A DNA stretch of 61,073 bases from JAVBLG01 sp031553655 (GCA_031553655.1 JAVBLG010000015.1:1-61073), one strand, 5' to 3'. Shown: positions 19,665-28,256, counted from the stretch's first letter. Notes: a model not told the origin generated them from the sequence alone. Translations and numbers: made by a program.

Positions 19665-19763
19665 TCAGTACCAGCAGCATCTCCAGTGTCCGCCGCAGCC
19701 CGTAACCAGCAACACTGTGCCTATAAGCAACAGACCTGCCAAGACGGCTCTTTTCAGGCTCAT
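19665..19763 (-). CDS. 32-residue Cys-rich lipoprotein peptide
   Basis: A tiny gene with GGAG seven bases before the ATG. The peptide starts MSLKRAVLAGLLLIG, has a lipobox LLVTGC, and after the lipidated cysteine only GGHWRCCWY remains. This predicts a lipoprotein whose exposed part is ten residues rich in Cys, His and Trp, apparently suited to metal or thiol chemistry. It lies between the ZraP-like gene and the Gly/Cys-rich gene on the same strand. Reading frame, lipobox and ribosome-binding site support it; function is unknown. Confidence 0.65.
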   Translation of the reverse strand: MSLKRAVLAGLLLIGTVLLVTGCGGHWRCCWY

Positions 19764-19795
19764 AATGCTACTCCGCTTTATTCAGGCCATTCAGA

Positions 19796-19984
19796 CTACC
19801 AACCGCGATTTCCGCCGTAACCGCCGTAACCTCCATAACCGCCCTGCCCGCAGCAACAGCCCTGAGAAATGGTTGTGGAGTTAAGAGGTTGAGCCTGAGA
19901 AGGCGATGCGGCCGCAAAGGTGAATGCAAAGGCAAGGGCCAAAGCGGCGACAAACATGGTAGTTTTTGACATGATAGTGGTCAT
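19796..19984 (-). CDS. Small exported Gly/Tyr/Cys-rich protein
   Basis: 62 residues: signal peptide (TTMFVAALALAFAFTFAAA, cleavage near SPSQA) and a short mature part ending in GCCCGQGGYGGYGGYGG followed by NRGW. The triple cysteine followed by GGY repeats suggests a metal-binding or matrix-like peptide. AAGGAG lies eight bases before the ATG. It is the first gene behind the sigma54 promoter at 20096-20110. Not similar to a family I can name. Confidence 0.72.
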   Translation of the reverse strand: MTTIMSKTTMFVAALALAFAFTFAAASPSQAQPLNSTTISQGCCCGQGGYGGYGGYGGNRGW

Positions 19985-20095
19985 TTTTTTATCTCCTTAA
20001 AGGTTTACGTAACTGTCCGAGAGTACTTTTGTTCTGTTGGCCTTGAGCTTGCATCCCATTGCCTGCTTTCACCAACAGCCTGTGACACCTATTAG

Positions 20096-20110
20096 GCAAG
20101 CAGTGTGCCA
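20096..20110 (-). promoter_or_regulatory. Sigma54 (-24/-12) promoter for zraP-side genes
   Basis: On the minus strand TGGCAC-ACTGC-TTGC matches the sigma54 consensus (TGGCAC, five bases, TTGC) with exact spacing. Transcription would start near 20085 and read into the exported-peptide genes. The divergent zraR-like gene encodes a sigma54 activator with GAFTGA, fitting the known ZraR-zraP arrangement. The AT-rich stretch 20111-20165, with near-palindromic AATTATTAAT repeats, is a candidate enhancer/IHF region. Confidence 0.8.
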
Positions 20111-20270
20111 ACAAACTAAATAATTATTAATACGTTTAAATTATTAATGAAAAATAAATATTGCCGTAAACAACTTCGTACCGGAATGCCAGGTAGCTAT
20201 CCTAATTTTACCTATTAATCAAAAAAATGCCCTAAATTTACTCACCATGTGTTGACCATTTGCTGAATCC

Positions 20271-22097
20271 ATGCATATTTTTACAGAGTTACTTTCAAAA
20301 ACGCAGGCATATATGAACAATAATCAACAAAGACCATCCCCTGCCTTCCGCAGGCTTTCACTGGGGCTTTCGCCTTGGTTGATTTTGGGCATGGCGGTCA
20401 TTCTCGGGCTGGCGATAGCCGTGCTCTCCATTACGAATGCCCAAAGAGAAAAGGGATACATGACACAAAATATGACGGATCGGGCGGAAGCTCTGATCTG
20501 GGCTTTGGAGGCCGGTACGCGAACCTGGATGGGCATGCAGACGAGCGACCCCAGGCTGTTGCAGTCTCTGGTGGAAGAAACCGCGAAACAGCCCGGGATC
20601 ATTTTTATTACTGTTACCGATAAACACGGCGACATACTGGCGCACAGTGATCCCTCGCGAATCGGAGAAAAACTGAAAAACGAAAAACTTCCGCTCGGGG
20701 ATGTGAGTGGAACACCAGTCTGGCGCATTCAGGAGTGGAACGGCAAAAAAGTGTTTGAAGTGTTTCGCTCTTTTATTCCACTAAAAAACGGGCATCAGTC
20801 TTCTTCCCAATGGAGCGACTGGTGCGGCTGGCGTCCTGGAGGCTCCGAAACGCCACAAGACTGTTCGGATATGACGCAGGCTTCACCTGGTATTGTTTTT
20901 GTCGGGTTGGATAGACAGCCTTTTGAAGAAGCCCTGTCCCAGGATTTTAAAAACAGCGTTTTCTCCGCCGGTCTGATTACGGCCATGGGATTGGCGGGAG
21001 TTATTTCTCTGTTCTGGGCGCACAACTACCGCCGATCACGGCGCATGTTGCAGGATTCCCAGGCAATGGCCGCGGAAGTAGTGACGAATTTGCCCCTTGG
21101 GCTTCTGACCGGCGATCCTGCGGGGAATCTTGCCATGGTCAACAATACCGCTTTGGAGTTGCTCAATATACACGGAAAAAACACCTCAGGGACGCCTTTA
21201 TCCCAACTCCCCGGCCTGGATTGGGGCGTAATTATTAATGAGCTTGCCCGGACGGAAAAAATTCTTGAGCGGGATGCGCTGTTGCAGGTGATCGGCAAAA
21301 AGCCGGTATCCGTCAGTCTGAGCGCGGCCGCGATGAAGAATGACGACGGGGTATTTCTGGGCAACCTCTTCATTCTGCGAGATACCACGGAAATAAAGCG
21401 CCTGCAGGCCGAAGCGCAACGCAATGAACGCCTGACGGCGCTCGGCAAGCTGGCGTCCGGGGTCGCCCATGAGATCAGAAACCCACTGAGCACCATCAAA
21501 GGTGTAGCCACCTATCTGGCAAAACGAACGCAGCCGGGAGGCCGGGAGGAAGAAGCCGCAAACGCAATGGTGTATGAGGTGGACAGGTTGAATCGGGTTG
21601 TGTCGGAACTTCTGGACTTCGCGCGGCCAGCCGTGATCACAGTTTCCGAAACCAATCTGCGGGAGGTCATTGACCGGGCGCTGCGGCTTGCGGAAGCGGA
21701 TATCAAAACGAAACACATACACATACATGTTGAAGAGGAGCCCGGCTTTCCTCCGGTGCATATCAGCCAGGAGCGCCTTACCCAGGCCTTGTTGAATATT
21801 TTTCTGAACGCGGTCCAGGCCATGGAGCCTGGCGGAGAATTACGGATCATAACCCGGCTGTCTCCGGCCGCCGGCACTTTCAGCGTAACGGTCAGCGATA
21901 CCGGCAAAGGCATTTCCGAAGACGAACAGGCGTACATATTTACCCCGTATTTCACAACAAAACCTTCCGGCACAGGGCTTGGGCTCGCCATAGTTCACCA
22001 GATCGTAGAGGGGCACGGGGGAAGCATTGGCGTGGACAGCGCGCCGAGTTCCGGAACCGAGTTCACCATTACACTTCCATTGGAAAAAAGAGCATAG
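20271..22097 (+). CDS. zraS: ZraS/NtrB-type membrane sensor kinase
   Basis: 608-residue inner-membrane kinase. TM1 about 34-54 (SPWLILGMAVILGLAIAVLS), a periplasmic sensor of about 170 residues containing WSDWCGWRPGG and CSDM, TM2 about 233-250 (LITAMGLAGVISLFW), a PAS domain, HisKA with GVAHEIRNPL (His400) and a HATPase domain (N box NIFLNAVQAM; DTGKG; GTGLGLAIVH). The two periplasmic cysteines are a possible metal-sensing feature. The ATG at 20271 lacks an obvious ribosome-binding site; ATG 20313 (MNNNQQ) has a better one and may be the true start. Followed eight bases later by zraR. Confidence 0.9.
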   Translation: MHIFTELLSKTQAYMNNNQQRPSPAFRRLSLGLSPWLILGMAVILGLAIAVLSITNAQREKGYMTQNMTDRAEALIWALEAGTRTWMGMQTSDPRLLQSLVEETAKQPGIIFITVTDKHGDILAHSDPSRIGEKLKNEKLPLGDVSGTPVWRIQEWNGKKVFEVFRSFIPLKNGHQSSSQWSDWCGWRPGGSETPQDCSDMTQASPGIVFVGLDRQPFEEALSQDFKNSVFSAGLITAMGLAGVISLFWAHNYRRSRRMLQDSQAMAAEVVTNLPLGLLTGDPAGNLAMVNNTALELLNIHGKNTSGTPLSQLPGLDWGVIINELARTEKILERDALLQVIGKKPVSVSLSAAAMKNDDGVFLGNLFILRDTTEIKRLQAEAQRNERLTALGKLASGVAHEIRNPLSTIKGVATYLAKRTQPGGREEEAANAMVYEVDRLNRVVSELLDFARPAVITVSETNLREVIDRALRLAEADIKTKHIHIHVEEEPGFPPVHISQERLTQALLNIFLNAVQAMEPGGELRIITRLSPAAGTFSVTVSDTGKGISEDEQAYIFTPYFTTKPSGTGLGLAIVHQIVEGHGGSIGVDSAPSSGTEFTITLPLEKRA

Positions 22098-22105
22098 GAG
22101 AATAG

Positions 22106-23470
22106 ATGTCCTCGTCGCCGACCATAAAACTGCTTGTAGTGGATGATGATCAGAATCATCGTGAGACGTTGCGTACGCTTCTGGAGGAATGGGGGTATGC
22201 GACGGTTGGAGCTGGCAGCGGAGAAGCCGCTGTTGCGCTCTGCCGGGAACAACCATTTGACCTCATTCTGATGGACGTTCGCATGAGCGGAATGAGTGGC
22301 ATTGAGGCCACCCGCGCCATCAGGGAGTATAACCCGGCCATCCCCATCATAATTATGACAGCTTACTCCGACGTGGAAAGCGCCGTGGAGGCCCTTAAAG
22401 CCGGGGCATACGACTACCTGACAAAACCCCTGGCGTTCGACGCGCTCAAATTGGCTTTGGAGCGCGCTCTCGACCACGCTACACTGCGGGATGAGGTGCG
22501 TGTTTTGCGGGACAGCTTATCCTCTTCTTTAAATACAAAAAATGTCATCGGCAAAAGCCCGGCCATGCGGCAACTTTTGGGCATGGTTTCCACCATAGCC
22601 TCCTCGGAGGCTACCGTTCTGGTTACCGGCGAATCGGGAACGGGCAAAGAGATTGTAGCAAGACTGATTCATGCGAACAGCAACCGGCGCAAAGGGCCGT
22701 ATGTGGCCGTCAATTGCGCCGCCCTATCTGAAACGCTGCTTGAATCCGAGCTGTTCGGGCATGAAAAAGGAGCCTTCACCGGTGCTGAAAAAAGACGTGA
22801 AGGCCGCTTTCTTTCGGCGGACAAAGGCACGATTTTTCTTGACGAGGTTGGCGAAATTCCCCTGGCGATGCAGGTAAAACTGCTGCGCGTCATACAAGAA
22901 AAAGAACTGCAGAGAGTTGGCGGCGATCAGACCATAAAAGTGGACGTGCGCATCCTGGCGGCAACCAACAGAGAACTTAAACATGAAGTGAAAGAAGGCC
23001 GGTTCCGGCAGGATCTGTATTACAGGCTCAATGTTGTCTCTTTGCAGCTCCCTCCATTGCGGGATCGCAAGGAAGACATACCGCTTCTGGCCATGCACTT
23101 TCTGAAGATGTTCTCGGAAAAAAATTCCAAAGTGATCAAAGGATTCACCCCTGCCGCTATGGACAGATTGCTGAAGCATTCCTGGCCGGGAAACGTGCGG
23201 GAACTTGAAAATGCCGTGGAACGGGCCGTGGTTCTCCTAGTTGGCGAGTACATCAGCGAACGCGAACTTCCCCCAAGCCTTATGGAAGAGAACGATAGCG
23301 GTAACGCTCTCAAAAGAGACTTCGGCAACATGACCATGGAAGAGATTGAACGCATGGCCGTGCTCGACACTTTGGAACAGGTCGGCGGCAATAAAAGCGA
23401 GGCCGCGCGGCGGCTCGGAATCAACCGGAAAACCCTGATCGCCAAACTGGAAGGTAACGGCAATAAATAA
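22106..23470 (+). CDS. zraR: ZraR/NtrC-family sigma54 response regulator
   Basis: 454 residues: receiver domain (LVVDDDQNH; phosphoacceptor Asp57 in LILMDVRMS), AAA+ domain with Walker A GESGTGKE, the sigma54-contact loop GAFTGA, Walker B GTIFLDEVGE and the FRQDLYYRLNV motif, and a C-terminal Fis-type helix-turn-helix (NKSEAARRLGINRKTLIAKL). It should activate the sigma54 promoter at 20096-20110 when phosphorylated by the adjacent kinase. All key residues are present. Confidence 0.92.
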   Translation: MSSSPTIKLLVVDDDQNHRETLRTLLEEWGYATVGAGSGEAAVALCREQPFDLILMDVRMSGMSGIEATRAIREYNPAIPIIIMTAYSDVESAVEALKAGAYDYLTKPLAFDALKLALERALDHATLRDEVRVLRDSLSSSLNTKNVIGKSPAMRQLLGMVSTIASSEATVLVTGESGTGKEIVARLIHANSNRRKGPYVAVNCAALSETLLESELFGHEKGAFTGAEKRREGRFLSADKGTIFLDEVGEIPLAMQVKLLRVIQEKELQRVGGDQTIKVDVRILAATNRELKHEVKEGRFRQDLYYRLNVVSLQLPPLRDRKEDIPLLAMHFLKMFSEKNSKVIKGFTPAAMDRLLKHSWPGNVRELENAVERAVVLLVGEYISERELPPSLMEENDSGNALKRDFGNMTMEEIERMAVLDTLEQVGGNKSEAARRLGINRKTLIAKLEGNGNK

Positions 23471-23506
23471 GCCGTAACGTAATGTGCCGTATGCGGTGGA
23501 TGAAAA

Positions 23507-23523
23507 AGCGGCGCGAAGCCGCT
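23507..23523 (+). terminator. Weak hairpin after zraSR
   Basis: AGCGGC-GCGAA-GCCGCT stem-loop about 40 bases after the zraR stop, without a U-run. A possible 3'-end hairpin; termination uncertain. Confidence 0.3.
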
Positions 23524-23715
23524 ACAGCACGGGCCAATTTTCTGTCCATGGCGTTCCGGTCATGGTAAATAGCAATTATTGATCCTACGCCATACCTGCC
23601 GCTTACAGGGCAAGACATTTCCCGTGCTTATTGACGCCTTTTCAAGCCCTTTTTCAGAACAGACTTCCTGATTTGGCATGGCTTCAGAAGCCGCTCGACG
23701 GTACCCCCTAAGCGG

Positions 23716-24468
23716 TTACCGCTCGGTAGCCGCTTCAACCTCAAAAAGCAGATACGGTTCGTCATATACTTTGCCCCCGGCTTCAACCAGCTCCAACACG
23801 GTTGTTCTCGGTAAGCCGTCAACTTCCCCTGTGTAGGCAGCCCACATTCTTTCCGGATTGACCACGGCAAGAAAGCTCGCAACCTTTGCTTTCAGGCCGT
23901 CCGAGGTATTATCGTGCAGAAGGGTGAAGTTCCAAGGGCCAAAAATCGCATCACATTCCATCGGTTCATCGTCAGAACCAAATACATACTGGCCGGAGGC
24001 CAAAAGTGACGGCGGTTCCTCAGGTACGCCCGTAACATCATATAGTATTGCAAGATATTCAATGAACATCGGTAGTTCATCGGGCTTGATACGTCCGGCA
24101 ACCATGATGTCATCCGGTCCCAATTGGTTTACATAGAGCAAGTTTTTGCCGCACTGGCTTTCAGCAAGCGCAATCCTGGTCATAACAGCATCCTCCTCTG
24201 GAGGAACAGAGTCTGCAACATTGGCAGGAGCATCGACAATTTTATAGCGCAGAAGAATGCTTTTCGTTCCACCTTCTTTGTCGAGAGCCTTGATTTCTTC
24301 CTCGGAAGCGGCAAAGTGTTCGCGCAATACGTCTTCCGGGTCTGGAAAGTCTTCGCCAAAGTCCGCGAACCAGCACAGGCACGGCGGGAGGGCATTTTTC
24401 GAGTCCAGATTGAAGGTTACATTTTTGGGCAGATTCTGGAACAGTTCAAGAGCGTTGTCGTTGATCAT
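23716..24468 (-). CDS. Hypothetical protein, 250 residues
   Basis: An acidic soluble protein with no signal peptide or membrane segment. Visible features: PPCLCWFADFGEDFPDPEDV near residue 28, many Asp/Glu residues, and a hydrophobic C-terminal region. I cannot assign a family. It is convergent with zraR and lies inside the island. Codon use looks similar to the core, unlike the AT-rich genes that follow. Immunity or regulatory functions are possible but nothing here shows them. Confidence 0.6.
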   Translation of the reverse strand: MINDNALELFQNLPKNVTFNLDSKNALPPCLCWFADFGEDFPDPEDVLREHFAASEEEIKALDKEGGTKSILLRYKIVDAPANVADSVPPEEDAVMTRIALAESQCGKNLLYVNQLGPDDIMVAGRIKPDELPMFIEYLAILYDVTGVPEEPPSLLASGQYVFGSDDEPMECDAIFGPWNFTLLHDNTSDGLKAKVASFLAVVNPERMWAAYTGEVDGLPRTTVLELVEAGGKVYDEPYLLFEVEAATER

Positions 24469-24653
24469 AACTTATCTCCGTGGTAATGAAGGTTAGCGGC
24501 CTGGGATTCCAGGCGGGCATTTATCGTTGCAGCGCACATGCGCCACAACAATAAACTGCTCTATGCCATCATTTACAAATGTGATATATTAATTTTATGC
24601 GATTTATATCTAATTAGAACAAAATGGCTTTGACAACATATATGAGGTGTGTG

Positions 24654-25952
24654 ATGGGGGGCAAAAATCAGCACTATATCCCTAGAGCTGTTATGCGGCC
24701 TTTTGCGTCTAATGAACAGGTTTATTCGTATAATAAAAATTTTGCAGCACCTCTACGCCCCAAAGGAATTAGCAACTTGGGATCTGGTGAGTGTTTTTAT
24801 TCAGATGATTCTGACATGACACTTGATAACGACATGAGGGACTATGAGAATAAATTGTCTCGGTTACGCGATAAAATTCTTTTGTGCACACATGAAGAGT
24901 TAGTTGATTCGAGTATTGCGTCAGAGTATGTAACCCATCTAATTCTACGCAATGCACATTTCCGTGAAACCATGTCGCAAATAATAAATGCTGCGATGAC
25001 AAAAATTTTTGGTATTTTTAGCGACATTCAGTTGTTTGAAAAGATATTTTTAGCTGAAGCGGATTTCCAGGCTTTAGTATCGGAAGCAGAATTAGGCAAA
25101 ATTGCGCCTGAACTTGAAAACAACTGTTTGCCAATTCCCATGCCAAAGCTACGGCAAATCATTATTTTCTTTCTCGAAGAGCTGTTTCCCATATGGTTCC
25201 CATTACAGGCAAATAACTTGGCTGATTTCATAGAAGACAACAAACATATAACACTTGAAAAAGCAAGAGAATCCGCGACTAATGCTCAAAAAAATTCTCT
25301 TATGCTAAGCCTAGCGCCACAAGCTAGGATAGACTCATTGGCTAAATTTTCTTGGGCTGTATACCAATCTTCAATACCAATATATATTTTACCAGACTGT
25401 ATCGCCTTTACTTTTAAAAATGAATACGATGAGCCCGCCCCTCTTGTCTATAAAGATATAAATATTGTTTCAGTTATAGCTGTTCCAGTCTCACCCCAAA
25501 AACTTATGGTAGGATTTAAAGAAAAATTTGATATAGACATACTTAATAATATTAATAGACATGCAGCCAAATATAGTCACGCATTCTTCATTAGCTCATA
25601 TAGATCACCAGAGTTGGAGCAGCTAAAAGGCCTTATTGGGGAGAATTCTTTTGGAATAGCTAAAGACAAGATGGAAAACGAATTAAATGAAGTCATTTCA
25701 GGATATACCGAAGGACAAAACAGTAGACAGCAAGCCGCCAAGAAAACAATTAAACACAACACTCCATCGCCATATAACATCAAGATAGAATTATCAGACA
25801 ATGGCAGATTTAAAAAAGAATATATGGAAGTTTTTAACTGGGCTATAAAGAACATATTTGGATATTTATACGCCAGACATCCAATTATGTCCTTAAAAAA
25901 AGTTGTGTTTACAGAATCAAAACCCTATGGCCAAAGATTTAATACAAGATAA
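24654..25952 (+). CDS. DUF4238-family protein
   Basis: 432 residues starting GGKNQHYIPRAVMRPFAS, matching the DUF4238 signature (KxQHYxPxxxLxxF) near the N-terminus. The ATG at 24654 has GAGG upstream; an earlier ATG at 24624 adds ten residues before the conserved start. The gene is clearly AT-rich against its surroundings, a sign of recent transfer. Function of the family is not established, though members are often reported in accessory and defence-rich regions. Followed 38 bases later by an unknown gene of the same composition. Confidence 0.75.
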   Translation: MGGKNQHYIPRAVMRPFASNEQVYSYNKNFAAPLRPKGISNLGSGECFYSDDSDMTLDNDMRDYENKLSRLRDKILLCTHEELVDSSIASEYVTHLILRNAHFRETMSQIINAAMTKIFGIFSDIQLFEKIFLAEADFQALVSEAELGKIAPELENNCLPIPMPKLRQIIIFFLEELFPIWFPLQANNLADFIEDNKHITLEKARESATNAQKNSLMLSLAPQARIDSLAKFSWAVYQSSIPIYILPDCIAFTFKNEYDEPAPLVYKDINIVSVIAVPVSPQKLMVGFKEKFDIDILNNINRHAAKYSHAFFISSYRSPELEQLKGLIGENSFGIAKDKMENELNEVISGYTEGQNSRQQAAKKTIKHNTPSPYNIKIELSDNGRFKKEYMEVFNWAIKNIFGYLYARHPIMSLKKVVFTESKPYGQRFNTR

Positions 25953-25990
25953 TTCTTTTTTTTTGTTTCATCAAAACAGAATTAATAAAT

Positions 25991-26674
25991 ATGGGACTAG
26001 GGATTACGGCTTTTGTTCATAGTGATTTGGCAGTAATGATGATATTAGAAAATCAGAGCGAGAGGGACAGAGGAATTCAGATGTTTGCCTCTTTGCTGTT
26101 ACAAGCATATTTCAAAGAATCATTTTACCACTCATTACCACATTTATTCGATAAGCTTAATTCACCGACAAAATGGAGCGATGTTTGGCTATCAATTGCC
26201 ATCCAGTCATACGAGCAATATTTTATATGCCGCGAGTCTGCTAGTACATATCAATGTTCAAATACACACTATTTGTTGGCGCAAGAGGCCATCAAAGACT
26301 CATTGTCTAATATACAAGGAGCAAAAGAAGCGTTCATTAAAAGTAAAAATGCTGATACACTTTTGGCTACGATAACGGAGCAGGCTAGGCATCTTTTAAT
26401 TACAGTGAGCTGTTTTTTAGGACATTGTGCAGGGTTACAAACGGGAGAATGCCCTGAAAAGGATAGCTTCAAAGAATATATCGATAAATATGGATTACGA
26501 CTGTGGTGCGACAAGTTTGGCAAAGATTATGAAGAAATTTTTTCAAAGGTAGATACTTGTCCCTCGGAAGAGAATTTCCTCAAATTAGCCCAACATATAG
26601 AGCGTATCTTTTGGCAGATGAAAATATTTGTATGGGAAGAACAAGAAATGGTTAAATGCTACGTTTTGCCATAG
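25991..26674 (+). CDS. Hypothetical protein paired with DUF4238
   Basis: 227 residues, no signal peptide, mostly helical-looking with scattered cysteines (HCAGLQTGEC; CDKFGKDY). AT-rich like the preceding DUF4238 gene and on the same strand, so the two were probably acquired and are expressed together. I recognise no domain. A two-gene accessory function is inferred from context only. Confidence 0.6.
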   Translation: MGLGITAFVHSDLAVMMILENQSERDRGIQMFASLLLQAYFKESFYHSLPHLFDKLNSPTKWSDVWLSIAIQSYEQYFICRESASTYQCSNTHYLLAQEAIKDSLSNIQGAKEAFIKSKNADTLLATITEQARHLLITVSCFLGHCAGLQTGECPEKDSFKEYIDKYGLRLWCDKFGKDYEEIFSKVDTCPSEENFLKLAQHIERIFWQMKIFVWEEQEMVKCYVLP

Positions 26675-26902
26675 TCATAGCCCATTTCGGACTAACGCTG
26701 TGCCCGTGGTTGAATTCGGCAGCGGGCTTTATCAAATATCATTTTATTCAAACTATGCTTGTGATATTAACTCGTTGTGTTACGGCGTTCCAAACGCGGC
26801 TATTGACTCCACGCGCCAATGACGTAACATATTTTTATTGGTAAAGAGCTTTTCTTTGAACATTCACGCGCCAGCCGCCAAAATAGATAGGGGGCATTGC
26901 CT

Positions 26903-27136
26903 ATGAATACAATACAACAGACCGTGACAATCCCGGCCGACCGCCGTTTACAGCTTGATTTATCGCTGCCTGACAGCATTCCTGCTGGTAAAGCGGAAAT
27001 TTTGGTGGTTTTATCGCCAATTAAAGAAGTCGCGCCGAAGAAATCGATCGAACGCTTTATCGGATGCCTTGCCGATAGCGCTACCTTCGCTGGTGATCCC
27101 GTCGAGATTCAGAGGAAGTTGCGTGATGAGTGGTAA
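26903..27136 (+). CDS. VapB-like antitoxin
   Basis: 77 residues. The N-terminal half (QQTVTIPADRRLQLDLSLPDSIPAGKAEILVV) resembles the short DNA-binding antitoxins that precede PIN toxins; the C-terminal part (IGCLADSATFAGDPVEIQRKLRDEW) is the likely toxin-binding tail. The ATG at 26903 is preferred, with AGGGGG about ten bases upstream; a TTG two codons earlier is possible. The end overlaps the toxin start by 11 bases. Confidence 0.75.
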   Translation: MNTIQQTVTIPADRRLQLDLSLPDSIPAGKAEILVVLSPIKEVAPKKSIERFIGCLADSATFAGDPVEIQRKLRDEW

Positions 27137-27515
27137 ATTCCTGCTCGACAGCAATATTATCCTCGGGACTTTAAAGGGAAACCCGGTAATAACTGGCTTT
27201 ATCAGAGGGGTGGATGCGGAAAATCTCCATGTCAGCGTTATCAGCGAAATGGAACTACTGTCCTTCCACGGCATCACACCGGATGAAGAGCGGTCAATAC
27301 GCGATTTTCTGGACAACGTATCAATTGTCCCCCTGAATGGGCATGTGGAGAATATCGCCATCAGGCTGCGCCGGGAAACCCGCCGCAAGCTGCCCGATGC
27401 TATTGTGGCCGCTTCGGCCCTTTATCGGAACGCCGTGCTGGTAACATGCGACCGAGAACTCGCCGGTACTAATTTTCCCGGCCTGAAAACGCTAAATCCG
27501 GCTGAAACCGCATAG
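27126..27515 (+). CDS. VapC-like PIN-domain ribonuclease toxin
   Basis: 129-residue PIN domain. Metal-binding acidic residues appear in FLLDSNIILG (Asp near residue 8), ISEMELLSF (Glu), LPDAIVAASAL (Asp) and VTCDREL (Asp), the standard four-residue set, so the toxin looks intact. It overlaps the antitoxin by 11 bases, typical of toxin-antitoxin pairs. It lies next to the right end of the island and may help retain it. Confidence 0.85.
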   Translation: MSGKFLLDSNIILGTLKGNPVITGFIRGVDAENLHVSVISEMELLSFHGITPDEERSIRDFLDNVSIVPLNGHVENIAIRLRRETRRKLPDAIVAASALYRNAVLVTCDRELAGTNFPGLKTLNPAETA

Positions 27516-27655
27516 CGCCGCATAAATGCTTGTGCATACTTCCGTGCACACCGGCCCAATCACACCGAAAGTTTGCCGCTTCCGCCCACTGCCGCAAAAT
27601 GCAGCCATATCAACACTTTTCAGACATGCCGCCAGACGAAATTCAGCCCGAACCG

Positions 27656-27710
27656 CCTGCTAAGGGAGTATATCTCATAAGGGTATCCAAGGTTCAAATC
27701 CCTGCCTGTC
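27656..27710 (+). repeat. tRNA-Ser 3' fragment (attR-like direct repeat)
   Basis: CCTGCTAAGGGAGTATATCT and the following bases copy the anticodon loop, variable arm and T arm of the tRNA-Ser at 15013, 52 of 55 identical. No acceptor 5' half or D arm precedes it, so it is not a functional tRNA. The last two bases form part of the stop codon of the LprI-like gene on the other strand. Confidence 0.85.
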
Positions 27711-28146
27711 AATCCTCCAGAGGGGTGGGAATAAGTAAAATGAACAGCTCTATTCTGTTGGCCAGCATTTTGATATGCACTTCATTGCCTAGCACCGGGG
27801 CTATGGTGCCGCCGCTGCTTTTCACGGTATGCAGTATGGCCTCGTCGCGCAGTTTTATCCAGTCCTGTTGAGCTTTTTTTAATGTTTCAGCGTAGTTGGA
27901 GTTGCGTTTTATATCGTTTCTGAGAGCCTTATAGGTTTCGTTCAGCAGGCCGTCCATAGCTTTGACCTCGGCGCGCTGGCATTCGAGCATATCCATAGTG
28001 CTGACGGCCTTGTCCGCGCAGATATCGGATTTTTTCGCTATTTCGTCGAGTTTGGCCCTATATTGCTTCGTGTCGCCGCAAAATCCATCCGCGGCTCCGC
28101 AAAACGCCGCCGCAAGCAGAGCGGCCGCGAAGAGTTTTTTTTTCAT
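27709..28146 (-). CDS. LprI-like (DUF1311) periplasmic protein
   Basis: 145 residues with a signal peptide (KKKLFAAALLAAAFCGAADG) and the DUF1311/LprI pattern: CADKAVSTMDMLECQRAEVKAMDGLLNETYKAL and LKKAQQDWIKLRDEA (key parts MLECQ, LNETYKAL and AQQDWIKLRD). Such proteins act as lysozyme inhibitors in some bacteria. ATG 28146 starts the signal peptide; upstream in-frame residues are not conserved. The final residues and stop lie at the island junction, so the original C-terminus may have been altered by the insertion; the late family cysteine is not seen. Confidence 0.8.
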   Translation of the reverse strand: MKKKLFAAALLAAAFCGAADGFCGDTKQYRAKLDEIAKKSDICADKAVSTMDMLECQRAEVKAMDGLLNETYKALRNDIKRNSNYAETLKKAQQDWIKLRDEAILHTVKSSGGTIAPVLGNEVHIKMLANRIELFILLIPTPLED

Positions 28147-28256
28147 ATGCACCCCATGTGATTGGCTTGAAAATGCCGGCGATGGAGAGCCATATTTTGT
28201 TGATAATTCCAAAATCCGTCAATACCTTTGCACGAAAAAAAGGAGACACAGCTGTC

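Larger units (their letters stand above)
15104..27710. mobile_element. tRNA-Ser-associated genomic island (about 12.6 kb)
   Basis: The region between tRNA-Ser and its duplicated 3' segment (offset 12,612 bases) holds only accessory genes: OYE/flavin reductase/TetR, a broken toxin with antitoxin, a Zra-like stress system, unknown proteins, a markedly AT-rich block (about 24.6-26.9 kb) and VapBC. Core genes (iorAB and bioYMN/liv) lie on either side. No integrase, transposase or relaxase is recognisable, so the element is probably decayed and immobile, or was mobilised by an enzyme encoded elsewhere. The mismatches between the repeats suggest an old insertion. Confidence 0.8.

Noticed and set aside
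27530..27871. Plus-strand reading frame across the tRNA-Ser fragment
   Set aside because: It crosses the att-like repeat and lies antisense to the well-supported LprI-like gene.
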